DNA of 50,725 nucleotides from CAZULF01 sp964621215 (GTDB lineage Bacteria; Pseudomonadota; Gammaproteobacteria; UBA1113), in assembly GCA_964621215.1 (NCBI GenBank), contig CAZULF010000002.1, forward strand, positions 1 through 50,725, written 5' to 3'. A model generated the notes under the pieces. The model searched no databases and was not told the origin of the DNA. It was given only the letters and a program-made list of their open reading frames with translations. Below, piece by piece: positions 24,287 to 33,396 of this stretch. A program made the position numbers and the translations under genes. Position 1 is the stretch's first letter, and every line of letters begins with the position of its first letter.

Positions 24287-26773
24287 ATGTCTTCATTTAT
24301 AGAATTGCTAGTGATATTAGGGGCTGTCGGTGCTGTAGCCTACTGGCGCTTAAGTGTTACCGCTTGGGCCGGCACTATCGGTGGGGTGTTATTACTATTG
24401 ACCTTAGTGACGCATATGTCATGGTGGCTTTTAATCCCTTGCTGGCTTATTTTTGCTGTCGCAGCCGGTATTTTTCTTTCCCCCAATTTGCGTGAACATG
24501 CGTTCATGCGCAAGACATTCAATCTCTTTAAAAAACTATTGCCTCCCATCAGCCAAACAGAGCAAGAAGCATTAGATGCAGGTGATACATGGTGGGAAGC
24601 GGATTTATTTCGTGGTCAACCCGATTGGCAAAAATTGCATGCGGTTGCCAAACCAACCCTAACTGATGAAGAACAAGCTTTTATCGATAATCAAGTGATG
24701 ACACTTTGTAGCATGGTTGATGACTGGAAAATTGTACAAGAAGAAAGAGATTTGCCTGCGGCAGTGTGGGATTATCTGAAAAAAGAAGGTTTTTTTGGTT
24801 TAGTGATCGATAAAAAATACGGTGGTCGAGGATTTTCTGCATTGGCACATTCCACTATTATCTCATCACTTGCATCACGCAGTATTAGTGTTGCGGTGGA
24901 TGTGATGGTACCAAACTCTCTCGGACCAGCAGAATTGTTATGTCATTATGGGACAGAAGCACAAAAAGACCACTATTTACCTAAACTAGCAAAAGGCGAA
25001 GAAATTCCTTGTTTCTGCCTCACAGGACCGGATGCCGGTAGTGATGCGGGCGCGATGACGGATATTGGTATTGTTTGTCGTGGCATGCACGAAGGGAAAG
25101 AAGTCGTAGGAATACGCTTAAGCTGGGATAAACGTTATATTACTATGGCGCCGATGGCGACATTACTTGGGGTTGCATTTAAACTTTATGATCCCAATCA
25201 CTTTTTGGGTGATAAAGAAGAGGTGGGAATTACTCTTGCATTAGTACCTTCGACCCACCCTGGTGTTGAAGTCAGCAAACGTCACTTTCCAGCAGGTATG
25301 GCGTTTTTAAATGGTCCTGTGCGTGGCAACGATGTATTTATTCCAATGGATTGGATTATTGGTGGTCAAGCGATGGTGGGGCACGGCTGGCGCATGTTGA
25401 TGGAATGTCTGGCCATGGGACGCGGTATTTCCTTGCCAGCAATTAGTACCGCAGTTGGCGCAGTGTCTTATCGAATGACTGGCGCTTATTCGCGTATTCG
25501 CAAACAGTTTAAAACCGCTATCGCTAACTTTGAAGGTGTAGAAGAATCCTTAGCGCGTATTTGTGGTAATGCTTATATGCTGGAAGCAACGAGAGTGATG
25601 ACAGCGGGTGCAGTGGATTTAAAAATCAAGCCATCAGTTACTACAGCCATTGCCAAATATCACATGACAGAAATCAGTCGTCAGGTAATGAACGATACTA
25701 TGGATATCCATGGTGGTCGTGGCATTCAAATGGGTCCACGTAATTATTTAGCGCACGGACATTGCGCATTACCCATTAGTATCACAGTTGAAGGTGCTAA
25801 TATTCTTACGCGCAATTTAATCATTTTTGGTCAGGGTGCAATGCGTTGTCATCCGTTTATTCGACAAGAAATGGCTGCGGCTAATGATGCCAATGTAGAG
25901 CAGGGTTATGCTCAATTTGATAAGTTATTGTGTGCGCATATGGGATATACCGCATCCAATTTAGTACGAACTTTTGTTTATGGCGTGACAGGCGGTTTCT
26001 TTATCAAAGCCCCTACTAAAAATAAGAAATTGGCACGTTGCTATAAACAATTAACTCGCATGAGCACAGCCTTGGCATCGGTTTCAGATATTGCCATGAT
26101 GATGTTAGGCGGCGATTTGAAGCGTAAAGAACGTTTATCTGCGCGTTTAGGCGATGTTTTAAGTAATTTATATCTTGCGTCTAGCGTATTGAAATATTAT
26201 CAAGATCAAGGTCAGTTAGAAGAAGATATTCCTTATGTTGAATGGTGTGTGCAAACCTGTTTGCATCGCATTCAAAAAGCCTTTGATGACTTCTTTGCTA
26301 ACTTCTCACGTCCTTGGTTAGGAACATTGCTGAGCTTGATAGTATTTCCGATTGATCACAGCTACAAGCAAGGACCCAGCGATAAATTGGATCACGCTAT
26401 TGTGCAACCCATGTTAATTAACTCGGGCTTGCGTCAGCGCTTAAGTAAATTAAGTGTCGCGTTTATGAAACCAGATGATATTATGGGGCGCGTTGAATTA
26501 GCATTCCAGCAAGTCTTGCAAACAGCGGAATTGGAAAAAATCTTGCATCGCGCAGTTCGAGATGGCAAATTGCCTAATCAGCCCACGCGGCAAGCGTTGC
26601 TAGAAACTGCTGTGGCAACGGGCATATTAACTGGTGCTCAAGCGCAACAGTTGATTGAAGTGGATGTAGCAGTGGCAGATGCAATTGCTGTGGATGAATT
26701 TCGTTATGAACAATTGACAGGGAAAAGCCCATCATGGTCGAAGAAAGCACAAAAAGTAACCGAAACAGTGTAG
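24287..26773 (+). CDS. fadE: Acyl-CoA dehydrogenase FadE
   Basis: FAD-dependent first step of fatty acid beta-oxidation. 828 residues, close to E. coli FadE (814). The first 75 residues hold two to three hydrophobic segments (membrane association), followed by the dehydrogenase core: CFCLTGPDAGSDAG, KRYITMAP, and the C-terminal helical domain with MDIHGGRGIQMGPRNYLA. AGAAGGA precedes the ATG. Starts the operon; fadA begins 40 bp before its end. Confidence 0.95.
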   Translation: MSSFIELLVILGAVGAVAYWRLSVTAWAGTIGGVLLLLTLVTHMSWWLLIPCWLIFAVAAGIFLSPNLREHAFMRKTFNLFKKLLPPISQTEQEALDAGDTWWEADLFRGQPDWQKLHAVAKPTLTDEEQAFIDNQVMTLCSMVDDWKIVQEERDLPAAVWDYLKKEGFFGLVIDKKYGGRGFSALAHSTIISSLASRSISVAVDVMVPNSLGPAELLCHYGTEAQKDHYLPKLAKGEEIPCFCLTGPDAGSDAGAMTDIGIVCRGMHEGKEVVGIRLSWDKRYITMAPMATLLGVAFKLYDPNHFLGDKEEVGITLALVPSTHPGVEVSKRHFPAGMAFLNGPVRGNDVFIPMDWIIGGQAMVGHGWRMLMECLAMGRGISLPAISTAVGAVSYRMTGAYSRIRKQFKTAIANFEGVEESLARICGNAYMLEATRVMTAGAVDLKIKPSVTTAIAKYHMTEISRQVMNDTMDIHGGRGIQMGPRNYLAHGHCALPISITVEGANILTRNLIIFGQGAMRCHPFIRQEMAAANDANVEQGYAQFDKLLCAHMGYTASNLVRTFVYGVTGGFFIKAPTKNKKLARCYKQLTRMSTALASVSDIAMMMLGGDLKRKERLSARLGDVLSNLYLASSVLKYYQDQGQLEEDIPYVEWCVQTCLHRIQKAFDDFFANFSRPWLGTLLSLIVFPIDHSYKQGPSDKLDHAIVQPMLINSGLRQRLSKLSVAFMKPDDIMGRVELAFQQVLQTAELEKILHRAVRDGKLPNQPTRQALLETAVATGILTGAQAQQLIEVDVAVADAIAVDEFRYEQLTGKSPSWSKKAQKVTETV

Positions 26774-28053
26774 TTTATATTGTCGATGGTTGTCGCACGC
26801 CTTTTTTAAAGGCACGCACGCAACCAGGCCCATTTACGGGCTCAGACCTTGCCGTCGCAGCTGCGAAAACCTTACTCATGCGGCAACCGTTTTTACCGAC
26901 CGATTTAGGCGAGGTAATTGTAGGATGTATGATGCCCAGCGCCGATGAAGCCAATATCGGCCGTGTTATTTCTTTGCGCTTGGGCTGTGGTAAAAAGGTT
27001 CCAGCATGGACAGTACAGCGCAATTGCGCCTCAGGTTTGCAAGCGATTGATAGCGCCTATCAAGATATTGTAATGGGGCGTCATCAACTTGTCTTAGCCG
27101 GTGGCACGGATGCTATGAGTCATTCACCGTTGTTGTATCCACCAGAAATGAGTGCGTGGATGGGGCAATGGTTTGCCGCAAAAAAATTGACTGATAGATT
27201 AAAACTCATTACTCAAATTCGTCCTAGTTATTTCAAGCCGATTGTTTCTTTATTACGTGGCTTGACCGATCATACCATTGGTTTATCCATGGGACAAACT
27301 GCAGAAAACGTCGCTTATCGTTTCGGTATTACACGCCAAGAAATGGATGAATTTGCCGCAAGAAGCCATCAACGCGTGATCGCAGCGCAAAAAGCGGGTT
27401 ATTTAAATGAAGTGGTGCCGATTATTGATGCCAATGGCAAGGTATATGACGTCGATGATGGTGTGCGAGCAGATTCTTCAGTAGAAAAACTTGCTAAATT
27501 GTCGCCATTTTTTGATAAAAAACTTGGAGCGGTGACAGCCGGCAATAGTTCACAAGTGACGGATGGCGCTGCGTTTGTGATTTTAGCTAATCGCGATGCG
27601 GTGAAACGGTTTAATCTACCCGTTATCGGTAAAATTGTTGATATGGAATGGGCTGGTGTTGCGCCTGAGCAAATGGGTTTAGGTCCGGTGCATGCGATTA
27701 CGCCGATACTACAACGGCAGCATTTGCAATTGAGTGATATCGATTACTGGGAAATCAACGAGGCTTTTGCTGCACAAGTATTAGGTTGTGTAAAAGCGTG
27801 GGAAAGTGTGGAATATTGTCGCGAAGAATTAGGCTTGGATAAAGCATTGGGATCTATTCCACTCGATCGATTAAACGTTGATGGCGGTGCAATTGCATTA
27901 GGTCATCCTATTGGTGCAAGCGGCACTCGAGTTTTATTACATGTATTAGAAGTATTGCAACGCATCAATGCCAAACGAGGCATTGCTTCATTGTGCATTG
28001 GTGGTGGCCAGGGTGGCGCGATGTTAGTTGAACGTGTAACGGAGGTAGAATAA
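26734..28053 (+). CDS. fadA: Acetyl-CoA C-acyltransferase (3-ketoacyl-CoA thiolase)
   Basis: Thiolytic last step of beta-oxidation; 439 residues, FadI-like in length. Nucleophile Cys98 in RNCASGLQAID, then NEAFAAQ, GGAIALGHPIGASGTR and the acid/base Cys in CIGGGQGGAM. The ATG at 26734 lies inside fadE, giving an unusually long 40-bp overlap, but no later start codon precedes the conserved VYIVDGCRTPF. Its TAA overlaps the fadB start as TAATG. Confidence 0.95.
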   Translation: MVEESTKSNRNSVVYIVDGCRTPFLKARTQPGPFTGSDLAVAAAKTLLMRQPFLPTDLGEVIVGCMMPSADEANIGRVISLRLGCGKKVPAWTVQRNCASGLQAIDSAYQDIVMGRHQLVLAGGTDAMSHSPLLYPPEMSAWMGQWFAAKKLTDRLKLITQIRPSYFKPIVSLLRGLTDHTIGLSMGQTAENVAYRFGITRQEMDEFAARSHQRVIAAQKAGYLNEVVPIIDANGKVYDVDDGVRADSSVEKLAKLSPFFDKKLGAVTAGNSSQVTDGAAFVILANRDAVKRFNLPVIGKIVDMEWAGVAPEQMGLGPVHAITPILQRQHLQLSDIDYWEINEAFAAQVLGCVKAWESVEYCREELGLDKALGSIPLDRLNVDGGAIALGHPIGASGTRVLLHVLEVLQRINAKRGIASLCIGGGQGGAMLVERVTEVE

Positions 28054-30116
28054 TGCAAGAAACAAGCTATAAAAATTGGCAATTGACATTAGATGATCGT
28101 TACATTTTGTGGTTGACCTTAAATCGTGCTGATTCTTCAGTCAACTCATTAAACGCAAGTGTGTTGGACGAGTTTGATCATATTCTTACTGAGATTCCAC
28201 GCAGCAATCCACGTCCAGTAGCGGTGATTATTAAGTCGGGTAAAACTTCAGGCTTTATTCCCGGCGCTGATATTCAGCAGTTTGGGCAATTAGCGGATGT
28301 GAATGAAGCATTTGAATTATTACGCAAAGGCCAAACTATTTTTAGTAAGCTTGAACATTTACCTATGCCAACCGTAGCAATGATCGAAGGTTTTTGCTTG
28401 GGCGGTGGTATGGAGCTAGCCTTAGCTTGTACGTATCGCGTAGCGGAAGAGGGCAACAAAACCCGTTTAGGGTTACCTGAAATTTTACTAGGCATTCATC
28501 CCGGCTGGGGTGGCAGTGTGCGTTTACCGCGTTTAATTGGCATTAATGCAGCAATGGATCTGATGTTGTCTGGTCGTACAGTCACGGCGCGTGCCGCGGC
28601 AAAAATGGGTATTGTTGACATGGCAGTACCAAAACGACAGCTTGAAAATGCAGCACGTTATTACGCGCTAAATAAACCCGCACAGCACCATGCTTCCTGG
28701 ATCAATAAAGTTTTTGAATTATCGTTTGTGCGTCCATTATTGTGCTATATGTTCCGTCGCGTTGTGGAAACGCGAGAGACCCCAAAAACACCATTAGATC
28801 AGCTGAACCTGTTATTTAATAGCAAATTAGCGAAGAAAACCACGCCAGATCAATATCCCGCTCCATTTGCGTTAATTCAAAATTGGGTAGAAGAGGGCGT
28901 TAATTCTGAGAAGGCGTATATCAAAGAAGCGCAATCGGTAGGGAAATTGTTATTGAGTGATACCTCAAAAAATTTAGTGCGTATTTTCTTTTTGCAAGAA
29001 AAATTAAAGGGATTAGCCAAAGGTATTGATTTCAAACCGCACCACGTGCATGTGATTGGTGCGGGCACTATGGGCGGCGACATCGCGGCCTGGTGCGCAT
29101 TACGTGGTATGACAGTCACTTTGCAAGATCGTGAAGCTAAATTTATTGCTCCCGCTATTCAACGCGCGGCTAAGTTATTTAAAAATAAATTACGTGTTCC
29201 ACGTGATGTGCAAGCGGCAATGGATCGCTTAATTCCTGATGTTAATGGCACCGGAGTGAAAAAAGCCGATGTCATTATTGAAGCGATTTTTGAAAATCTA
29301 GAAGCTAAGCAAGCCTTATTCGCTGAATTAGAAAAGCAAGCGAAACCAGAGGCCATTTTAGCGACTAATACCTCATCTATTCCTTTAGATGAAATTAGTC
29401 AGGCGCTGAAAGATCCTTCTCGTTTAGTGGGTATTCACTTCTTTAATCCAGTGGCCAAAATGCAATTAGTTGAAGTGGTACATAGCGAGAAAACGCAGCA
29501 AGATGTGGTGAATAAAGCCATTGCTTTTGTGCGCAAAATCGATCGCTTACCGCTGCCAGTTAAAAGCAGCCCGGGTTTCTTAATCAACCGTGTATTAATG
29601 CCTTATTTAATGGAAGCAATGACGTTAGTGGATGAAGGTGTTCCGCTGGCCGCGATCGATGAAGCGGCTGTCGAGTTCGGTATGCCGATGGGCCCCGTCG
29701 AACTTGCCGATACGGTTGGTTTAGATGTGTGTTTATCCGTTGCTAAAAACTTATCGGACCATTTTGGTGGTACGGTTCCGAGTCGTTTACAGCATTTGGT
29801 CGACATCGGTAAATTAGGCCGCAAGACCAATGAAGGTTTTTATGTCTATAAAAACGGGAAAGCATTAAAGCCAGACACAAGCAAATCCCCAATCGATAAG
29901 GCCGTTATTGCGGATCGTATGATTCAAAAAATGCTTGATGAAGCACAGGCGTGTTTGCGTGAAGGCGTAGTGGCCGATCCTGATCTATTAGACGTGGGAA
30001 TGATTTTTGGCACCGGTTTTGCCCCATTCCGTGGCGGCCCAATGCACTATTTGCAAACAAGAGAACGGACGGTGCCAGTCGTTTCTGAAGCGCATTCAGA
30101 AGCAGCAGAGGCGTAG
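28053..30116 (+). CDS. fadB: Enoyl-CoA hydratase / 3-hydroxyacyl-CoA dehydrogenase
   Basis: Bifunctional middle steps of beta-oxidation; 687 residues. Residues 1-190 are the hydratase/crotonase domain (IPGADIQQF oxyanion loop, GFCLGGGMELALAC, GWGGSVRLPRL); from about 330 the dehydrogenase with NAD motif VIGAGTMGG, ATNTSSIP, catalytic His near 460 in GIHFFNPV and SPGFLINRVL. In size it is FadJ/FadB-like. The TAG stop is the first three bases of a family C element, so the natural end may have been changed. Confidence 0.95.
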   Translation: MQETSYKNWQLTLDDRYILWLTLNRADSSVNSLNASVLDEFDHILTEIPRSNPRPVAVIIKSGKTSGFIPGADIQQFGQLADVNEAFELLRKGQTIFSKLEHLPMPTVAMIEGFCLGGGMELALACTYRVAEEGNKTRLGLPEILLGIHPGWGGSVRLPRLIGINAAMDLMLSGRTVTARAAAKMGIVDMAVPKRQLENAARYYALNKPAQHHASWINKVFELSFVRPLLCYMFRRVVETRETPKTPLDQLNLLFNSKLAKKTTPDQYPAPFALIQNWVEEGVNSEKAYIKEAQSVGKLLLSDTSKNLVRIFFLQEKLKGLAKGIDFKPHHVHVIGAGTMGGDIAAWCALRGMTVTLQDREAKFIAPAIQRAAKLFKNKLRVPRDVQAAMDRLIPDVNGTGVKKADVIIEAIFENLEAKQALFAELEKQAKPEAILATNTSSIPLDEISQALKDPSRLVGIHFFNPVAKMQLVEVVHSEKTQQDVVNKAIAFVRKIDRLPLPVKSSPGFLINRVLMPYLMEAMTLVDEGVPLAAIDEAAVEFGMPMGPVELADTVGLDVCLSVAKNLSDHFGGTVPSRLQHLVDIGKLGRKTNEGFYVYKNGKALKPDTSKSPIDKAVIADRMIQKMLDEAQACLREGVVADPDLLDVGMIFGTGFAPFRGGPMHYLQTRERTVPVVSEAHSEAAEA

Positions 30117-30149
30117 CCTGGATGCAGCGAAGCGGAATCTATCAGATTT

Positions 30150-30210
30150 GTCATGCCAGCGAAGGCTGGCATCCAAGTCCACAGATGGATGCCAGCCTTC
30201 GCTGGCATGA
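30150..30210. repeat. Family A palindromic element, full copy
   Basis: Two arms (30150-30175 and 30186-30210) as at 4455-4516, preceded by a family C half element (30114-30137) that overlaps the fadB stop. It lies between the convergent fadB and emrB genes. Confidence 0.9.
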
Positions 30211-30242
30211 TAACATTTAAAAAGTGTCTGGTACAGAGGGCG

Positions 30243-31766
30243 CTACTCCATCCCGCGTGCAGGGCCGCTCAAAAACGGAGGCCGTGCAAACCAGATAACA
30301 AAAGCTAGAATTAAAAATACGAAACCGGATAACCAGAAAACATCATCCGTTGCCAACATGTAGGCTTGATTTAAAACAAGCTCATAAATTTCAGCGTAGC
30401 TCATTTTTCCTATGAATCCCATACCCTGTAATTTCGCAATCACATCAGGCAAATTCGGTGTGTAGGTGGTTACCGTTTCCACAATTTGGCTTTGGTGTAC
30501 CGACTCACGGTGCGCCCATAAGGTGACGCTAACGGAGGTACCGAAGCTTCCGGCTAAGATACGTAAGAAATTAAATAATCCCGAGGCACTCGCTATTCGA
30601 TTATCGGGCAAGCCGGATAAAATAATTGAAATTAAGGGAATGAAAAAACAGGGCACTCCAATTCCTTGAATAAATCGAATCAAGGTAATATTGTTAAATC
30701 CAATATTCGTATTAAAATGCGCCATCCAAAAAGAACAAAAAGCAAAAATCAAAAAACCAAAACTGACTAACACACGCAGATCCACTTTATCCATAATGCG
30801 ACCAAAGAATGGCGATACGAGAAAAGGAATGAGACCAATCGGAGCAACAGCAAGGCCGGCCCACGTTGGGGTATAACCCATTTGAGTTTGTAACCACAGA
30901 GGTAAAATAACCATTGAACCAAAGAAGGTCATATAACCAAAACTGATCGCCATGCTGCCTATAGTAAAATTGCGACGTTTAAATAACGTCAGATCAACAA
31001 TGGGATGTTTTTCAGTTAATTCCCATGCGACAAAATAAATTAAACTAACGCTAGAAATAATCGCTAACGTGATGATGGTAGAAGAGTTAAACCAATCTAA
31101 ATCCTTACCTTTATCTAATAATATTTGCAAACAGCCGACACCAACAGCTAATAAAAGTAAACCGATATAATCAACCGGTTTTTTTACAATCGCGGTTTCG
31201 CGTTTCGCTAAAATAGTCCAGGTGAAATACGCCGAAGCAATACCGACCGGAATATTAATATAAAATATCCACGGCCATGTATAGGTATCAGTAATATAGC
31301 CTCCAAGAATCGGACCTATTACAGGCGCCACTACCGCTACCATCGACCACAGTCCTGTAGCTAAGCCTTTTTTCTCAGGGGGATAGTTAGCGAGTAATAA
31401 ACTTTGTGATAAAGCTATCATTGGCCCTGCAGCGGCACCTTGTACTACACGAAAGACGATTAACATAGCTAATGAGTTAGAAGAACCACATAACATTGAA
31501 GCAAGGGTAAATACTATCATTGAACCAACGAAACAACGTACCTCACCCAAACGACCGGCCAACCAACCTGTGAGGGGTAGCATAATTGCCATACTGACAG
31601 CAAACGAGGTGATGACCCAGGTTCCTTGCTCTGCACTCACGCCCAAGTTGCCAGCAATCGTCGGCACAGCCACATTGGCGATGGAGGTATCTAACACATT
31701 CATGAAGATACCTAGCGAAACGGCAATAGTCAATAATACTAATTGAATGCCTTTAATTGGCGGCAT
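30243..31766 (-). CDS. emrB: DHA2-family MFS efflux transporter (EmrB-like)
   Basis: Proton-driven drug exporter, 507 residues and about 14 membrane helices. Seen: NVLDTSIANVAVPTIAGNLG at the start of helix 1, motif A GWLAGRLGEVR, motif C-like WSMVAVVAPVIGPILGGYIT. The ATG at 31766 has AAGGA 8 bases upstream; the open frame runs further back to 31865 but only through a family B palindrome. It works with the adaptor encoded upstream on the same strand, presumably with TolC encoded elsewhere. The 134-bp gap between the two genes is filled by the palindrome. Confidence 0.93.
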   Translation of the reverse strand: MPPIKGIQLVLLTIAVSLGIFMNVLDTSIANVAVPTIAGNLGVSAEQGTWVITSFAVSMAIMLPLTGWLAGRLGEVRCFVGSMIVFTLASMLCGSSNSLAMLIVFRVVQGAAAGPMIALSQSLLLANYPPEKKGLATGLWSMVAVVAPVIGPILGGYITDTYTWPWIFYINIPVGIASAYFTWTILAKRETAIVKKPVDYIGLLLLAVGVGCLQILLDKGKDLDWFNSSTIITLAIISSVSLIYFVAWELTEKHPIVDLTLFKRRNFTIGSMAISFGYMTFFGSMVILPLWLQTQMGYTPTWAGLAVAPIGLIPFLVSPFFGRIMDKVDLRVLVSFGFLIFAFCSFWMAHFNTNIGFNNITLIRFIQGIGVPCFFIPLISIILSGLPDNRIASASGLFNFLRILAGSFGTSVSVTLWAHRESVHQSQIVETVTTYTPNLPDVIAKLQGMGFIGKMSYAEIYELVLNQAYMLATDDVFWLSGFVFLILAFVIWFARPPFLSGPARGME

Positions 31767-31792
31767 AGTGGCTATCCTTTTCCAGCAGAAAT

Positions 31793-31895
31793 CGTCATCC
31801 CGCGGCTTGCAGAAATTGTCATCCCGCGGCTTGTCCGCGGGATCCAGAACGCATCGACACGCCATGGATCCCGCGAATAAATCGCGGGACGACGA
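31793..31895. repeat. Family B palindromic element, extended copy
   Basis: Contains GTCATCCCGCGGCTTG twice in direct repeat on the left, then the usual right half ending CGCGGGACGACGA. The left part may show the same short tandem duplication that expanded in holB. It lies between emrA and emrB. Confidence 0.85.
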
Positions 31896-31900
31896 GGAAT

Positions 31901-33124
31901 CTAAGAATTATCCGGCGTAGCAATCGGCTTTATCAAATCATTCGGCGCAACTTGTGTCGATGGATTTGCGGATAAGTCCTTAGCGTTATTTTGCAAAATC
32001 TTCTGAATCATTTTATTCACAGCGAGCAAGTCTTGCGTATAATCACGTGTTTGGTAGATAGCTTCTTGCGTAGGAGCTTGCGCCAATATTTCGCCTTTAC
32101 GATTATGTGTATTTACCGTCACGATCATGGATAAACCCATTCGTAGCGGATGCTTCTTTAACTCTTTAGCATCGACTGCAATTCTCACCGGCACCCGTTG
32201 CACTATCTTGATCCAATTTCCTGTTGCATTTTGTGGTGGTAGCAGGGCGAACGTGCTGCCTGTGCCAGGACTTAAACCTACAACGGTACCTTTATATTTT
32301 ATACCGCTACCATAGGCATCGGAGGTTAATTCTACCGACTGACCAATACGTATGTTGCGTAGTTGCGATTCTTTAAAATTGGCATCAACCCAAATTTGGT
32401 TTAAAGGCACGATCACCATCAATACAGTATCAGGATCAACTTGTTGGCCTACCTGTACCGGTCGCTTACCTACATAGCCTGTTTCAGGCGCATAGATGGT
32501 TGTACGCCGCCAATCAAGATAAGCATCGGCTAACTTAGTTGCAGCTAATAATATTTTCGGATGATGATATAAATCGGTATTAGAAACGATAGCTAATGCC
32601 GCAGCTAGGCGATGTTTTGCTAAGGCTAATTCATTGGCTGTGCTGGATGCGGCGATTTGTGCATGTTGAAAATCTTCGATGGAAATAGTTTTATTGATTT
32701 CTAAGCCCATGCGGCGTTTTAAATCTTCTGCCGCACGTTTGTCAGAATCTTGCTGCACCGCCACACTAGATCGCAATTGTGCAATATCCAGATAAATTTG
32801 GCTCACTTGTCGCGCGGTAATGGCTAAATTTGCTTGCGCTACTTTTAAATTGATAAGAGCATCAGCTTGGTCTAATAAAACTAACGGTTGTCCTTTTTTG
32901 ACTAAATCGGTCGTATCCGCATGAATGCTCATAACTTGACCAGAAGTTTGCGGCATCACAGCTACTAAGTTACCGCTAACATAGGCGTCATCAGTACTAA
33001 CGTAAAAGCGTCCAATAAAAAACCAATACACAAAGACAATAAAAGCGATGATTAAGAAGCAAATCGTCAACAGACGCAGGATGTGTTTGCGGTGAAACTT
33101 GGTTTTTTCCTCGACATTTTCCAT
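31901..33124 (-). CDS. emrA: HlyD-family membrane fusion protein (EmrA-like)
   Basis: Periplasmic adaptor linking the EmrB pump to an outer-membrane channel. 407 residues: membrane anchor at about residues 16-35, YVSTDDAYVSGNLV at the start of the lipoyl half-motif, a long alpha-hairpin (about 85-200), second half-motif IYAPETGYVGKRPVQVGQQV, beta-barrel segment WVDANFKESQLRNIRIGQ. The C-terminal 60 residues are polar and family-variable. Upstream gene of the efflux pair. Confidence 0.93.
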   Translation of the reverse strand: MENVEEKTKFHRKHILRLLTICFLIIAFIVFVYWFFIGRFYVSTDDAYVSGNLVAVMPQTSGQVMSIHADTTDLVKKGQPLVLLDQADALINLKVAQANLAITARQVSQIYLDIAQLRSSVAVQQDSDKRAAEDLKRRMGLEINKTISIEDFQHAQIAASSTANELALAKHRLAAALAIVSNTDLYHHPKILLAATKLADAYLDWRRTTIYAPETGYVGKRPVQVGQQVDPDTVLMVIVPLNQIWVDANFKESQLRNIRIGQSVELTSDAYGSGIKYKGTVVGLSPGTGSTFALLPPQNATGNWIKIVQRVPVRIAVDAKELKKHPLRMGLSMIVTVNTHNRKGEILAQAPTQEAIYQTRDYTQDLLAVNKMIQKILQNNAKDLSANPSTQVAPNDLIKPIATPDNS

Positions 33125-33190
33125 GACACGGCCTTGTTAATTCCTTTTAATAAGTTTAGCAGATAAAGTGGAAGATGGGAGCTTTTAATG

Positions 33191-33392
33191 TAGCCTGGAT
33201 GTAGCGCTAGCGGAATCCGGGAAACGATCTGATAACTAGCTTTTGACCTTGGGGCATGAATGTCTTCGTGAAGCGTGTGAGGCAGGGATGCCGAACCCGA
33301 GCCTACAGGGACGTATTTACGGTGTCTTCACGAAGATCTTTCATGCCTCAAGGTCGCGTCATCCCGGATTCCGCTGCGCTGCATCCGGGCTA
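33191..33392. repeat. Nested structured element between emrA and the 33397 gene
   Basis: Outer arms are family C (33191-33221 and 33362-33392). Inside them lies a different long inverted repeat (33245-33273 with 33326-33355, GACCTTGGGGCATGAATGTC type) around a GC-rich core starting GTGAGGCAGGGATGCCGAAC. It fills almost all of the gap of about 270 bp; no gene is seen there. Confidence 0.8.
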
Positions 33393-33396
33393 CGGA

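Noticed and set aside
31767..31865. N-terminal extension of EmrB
   Set aside because: It is translated from a family B palindrome; the normal start with a good ribosome binding site is at 31766.
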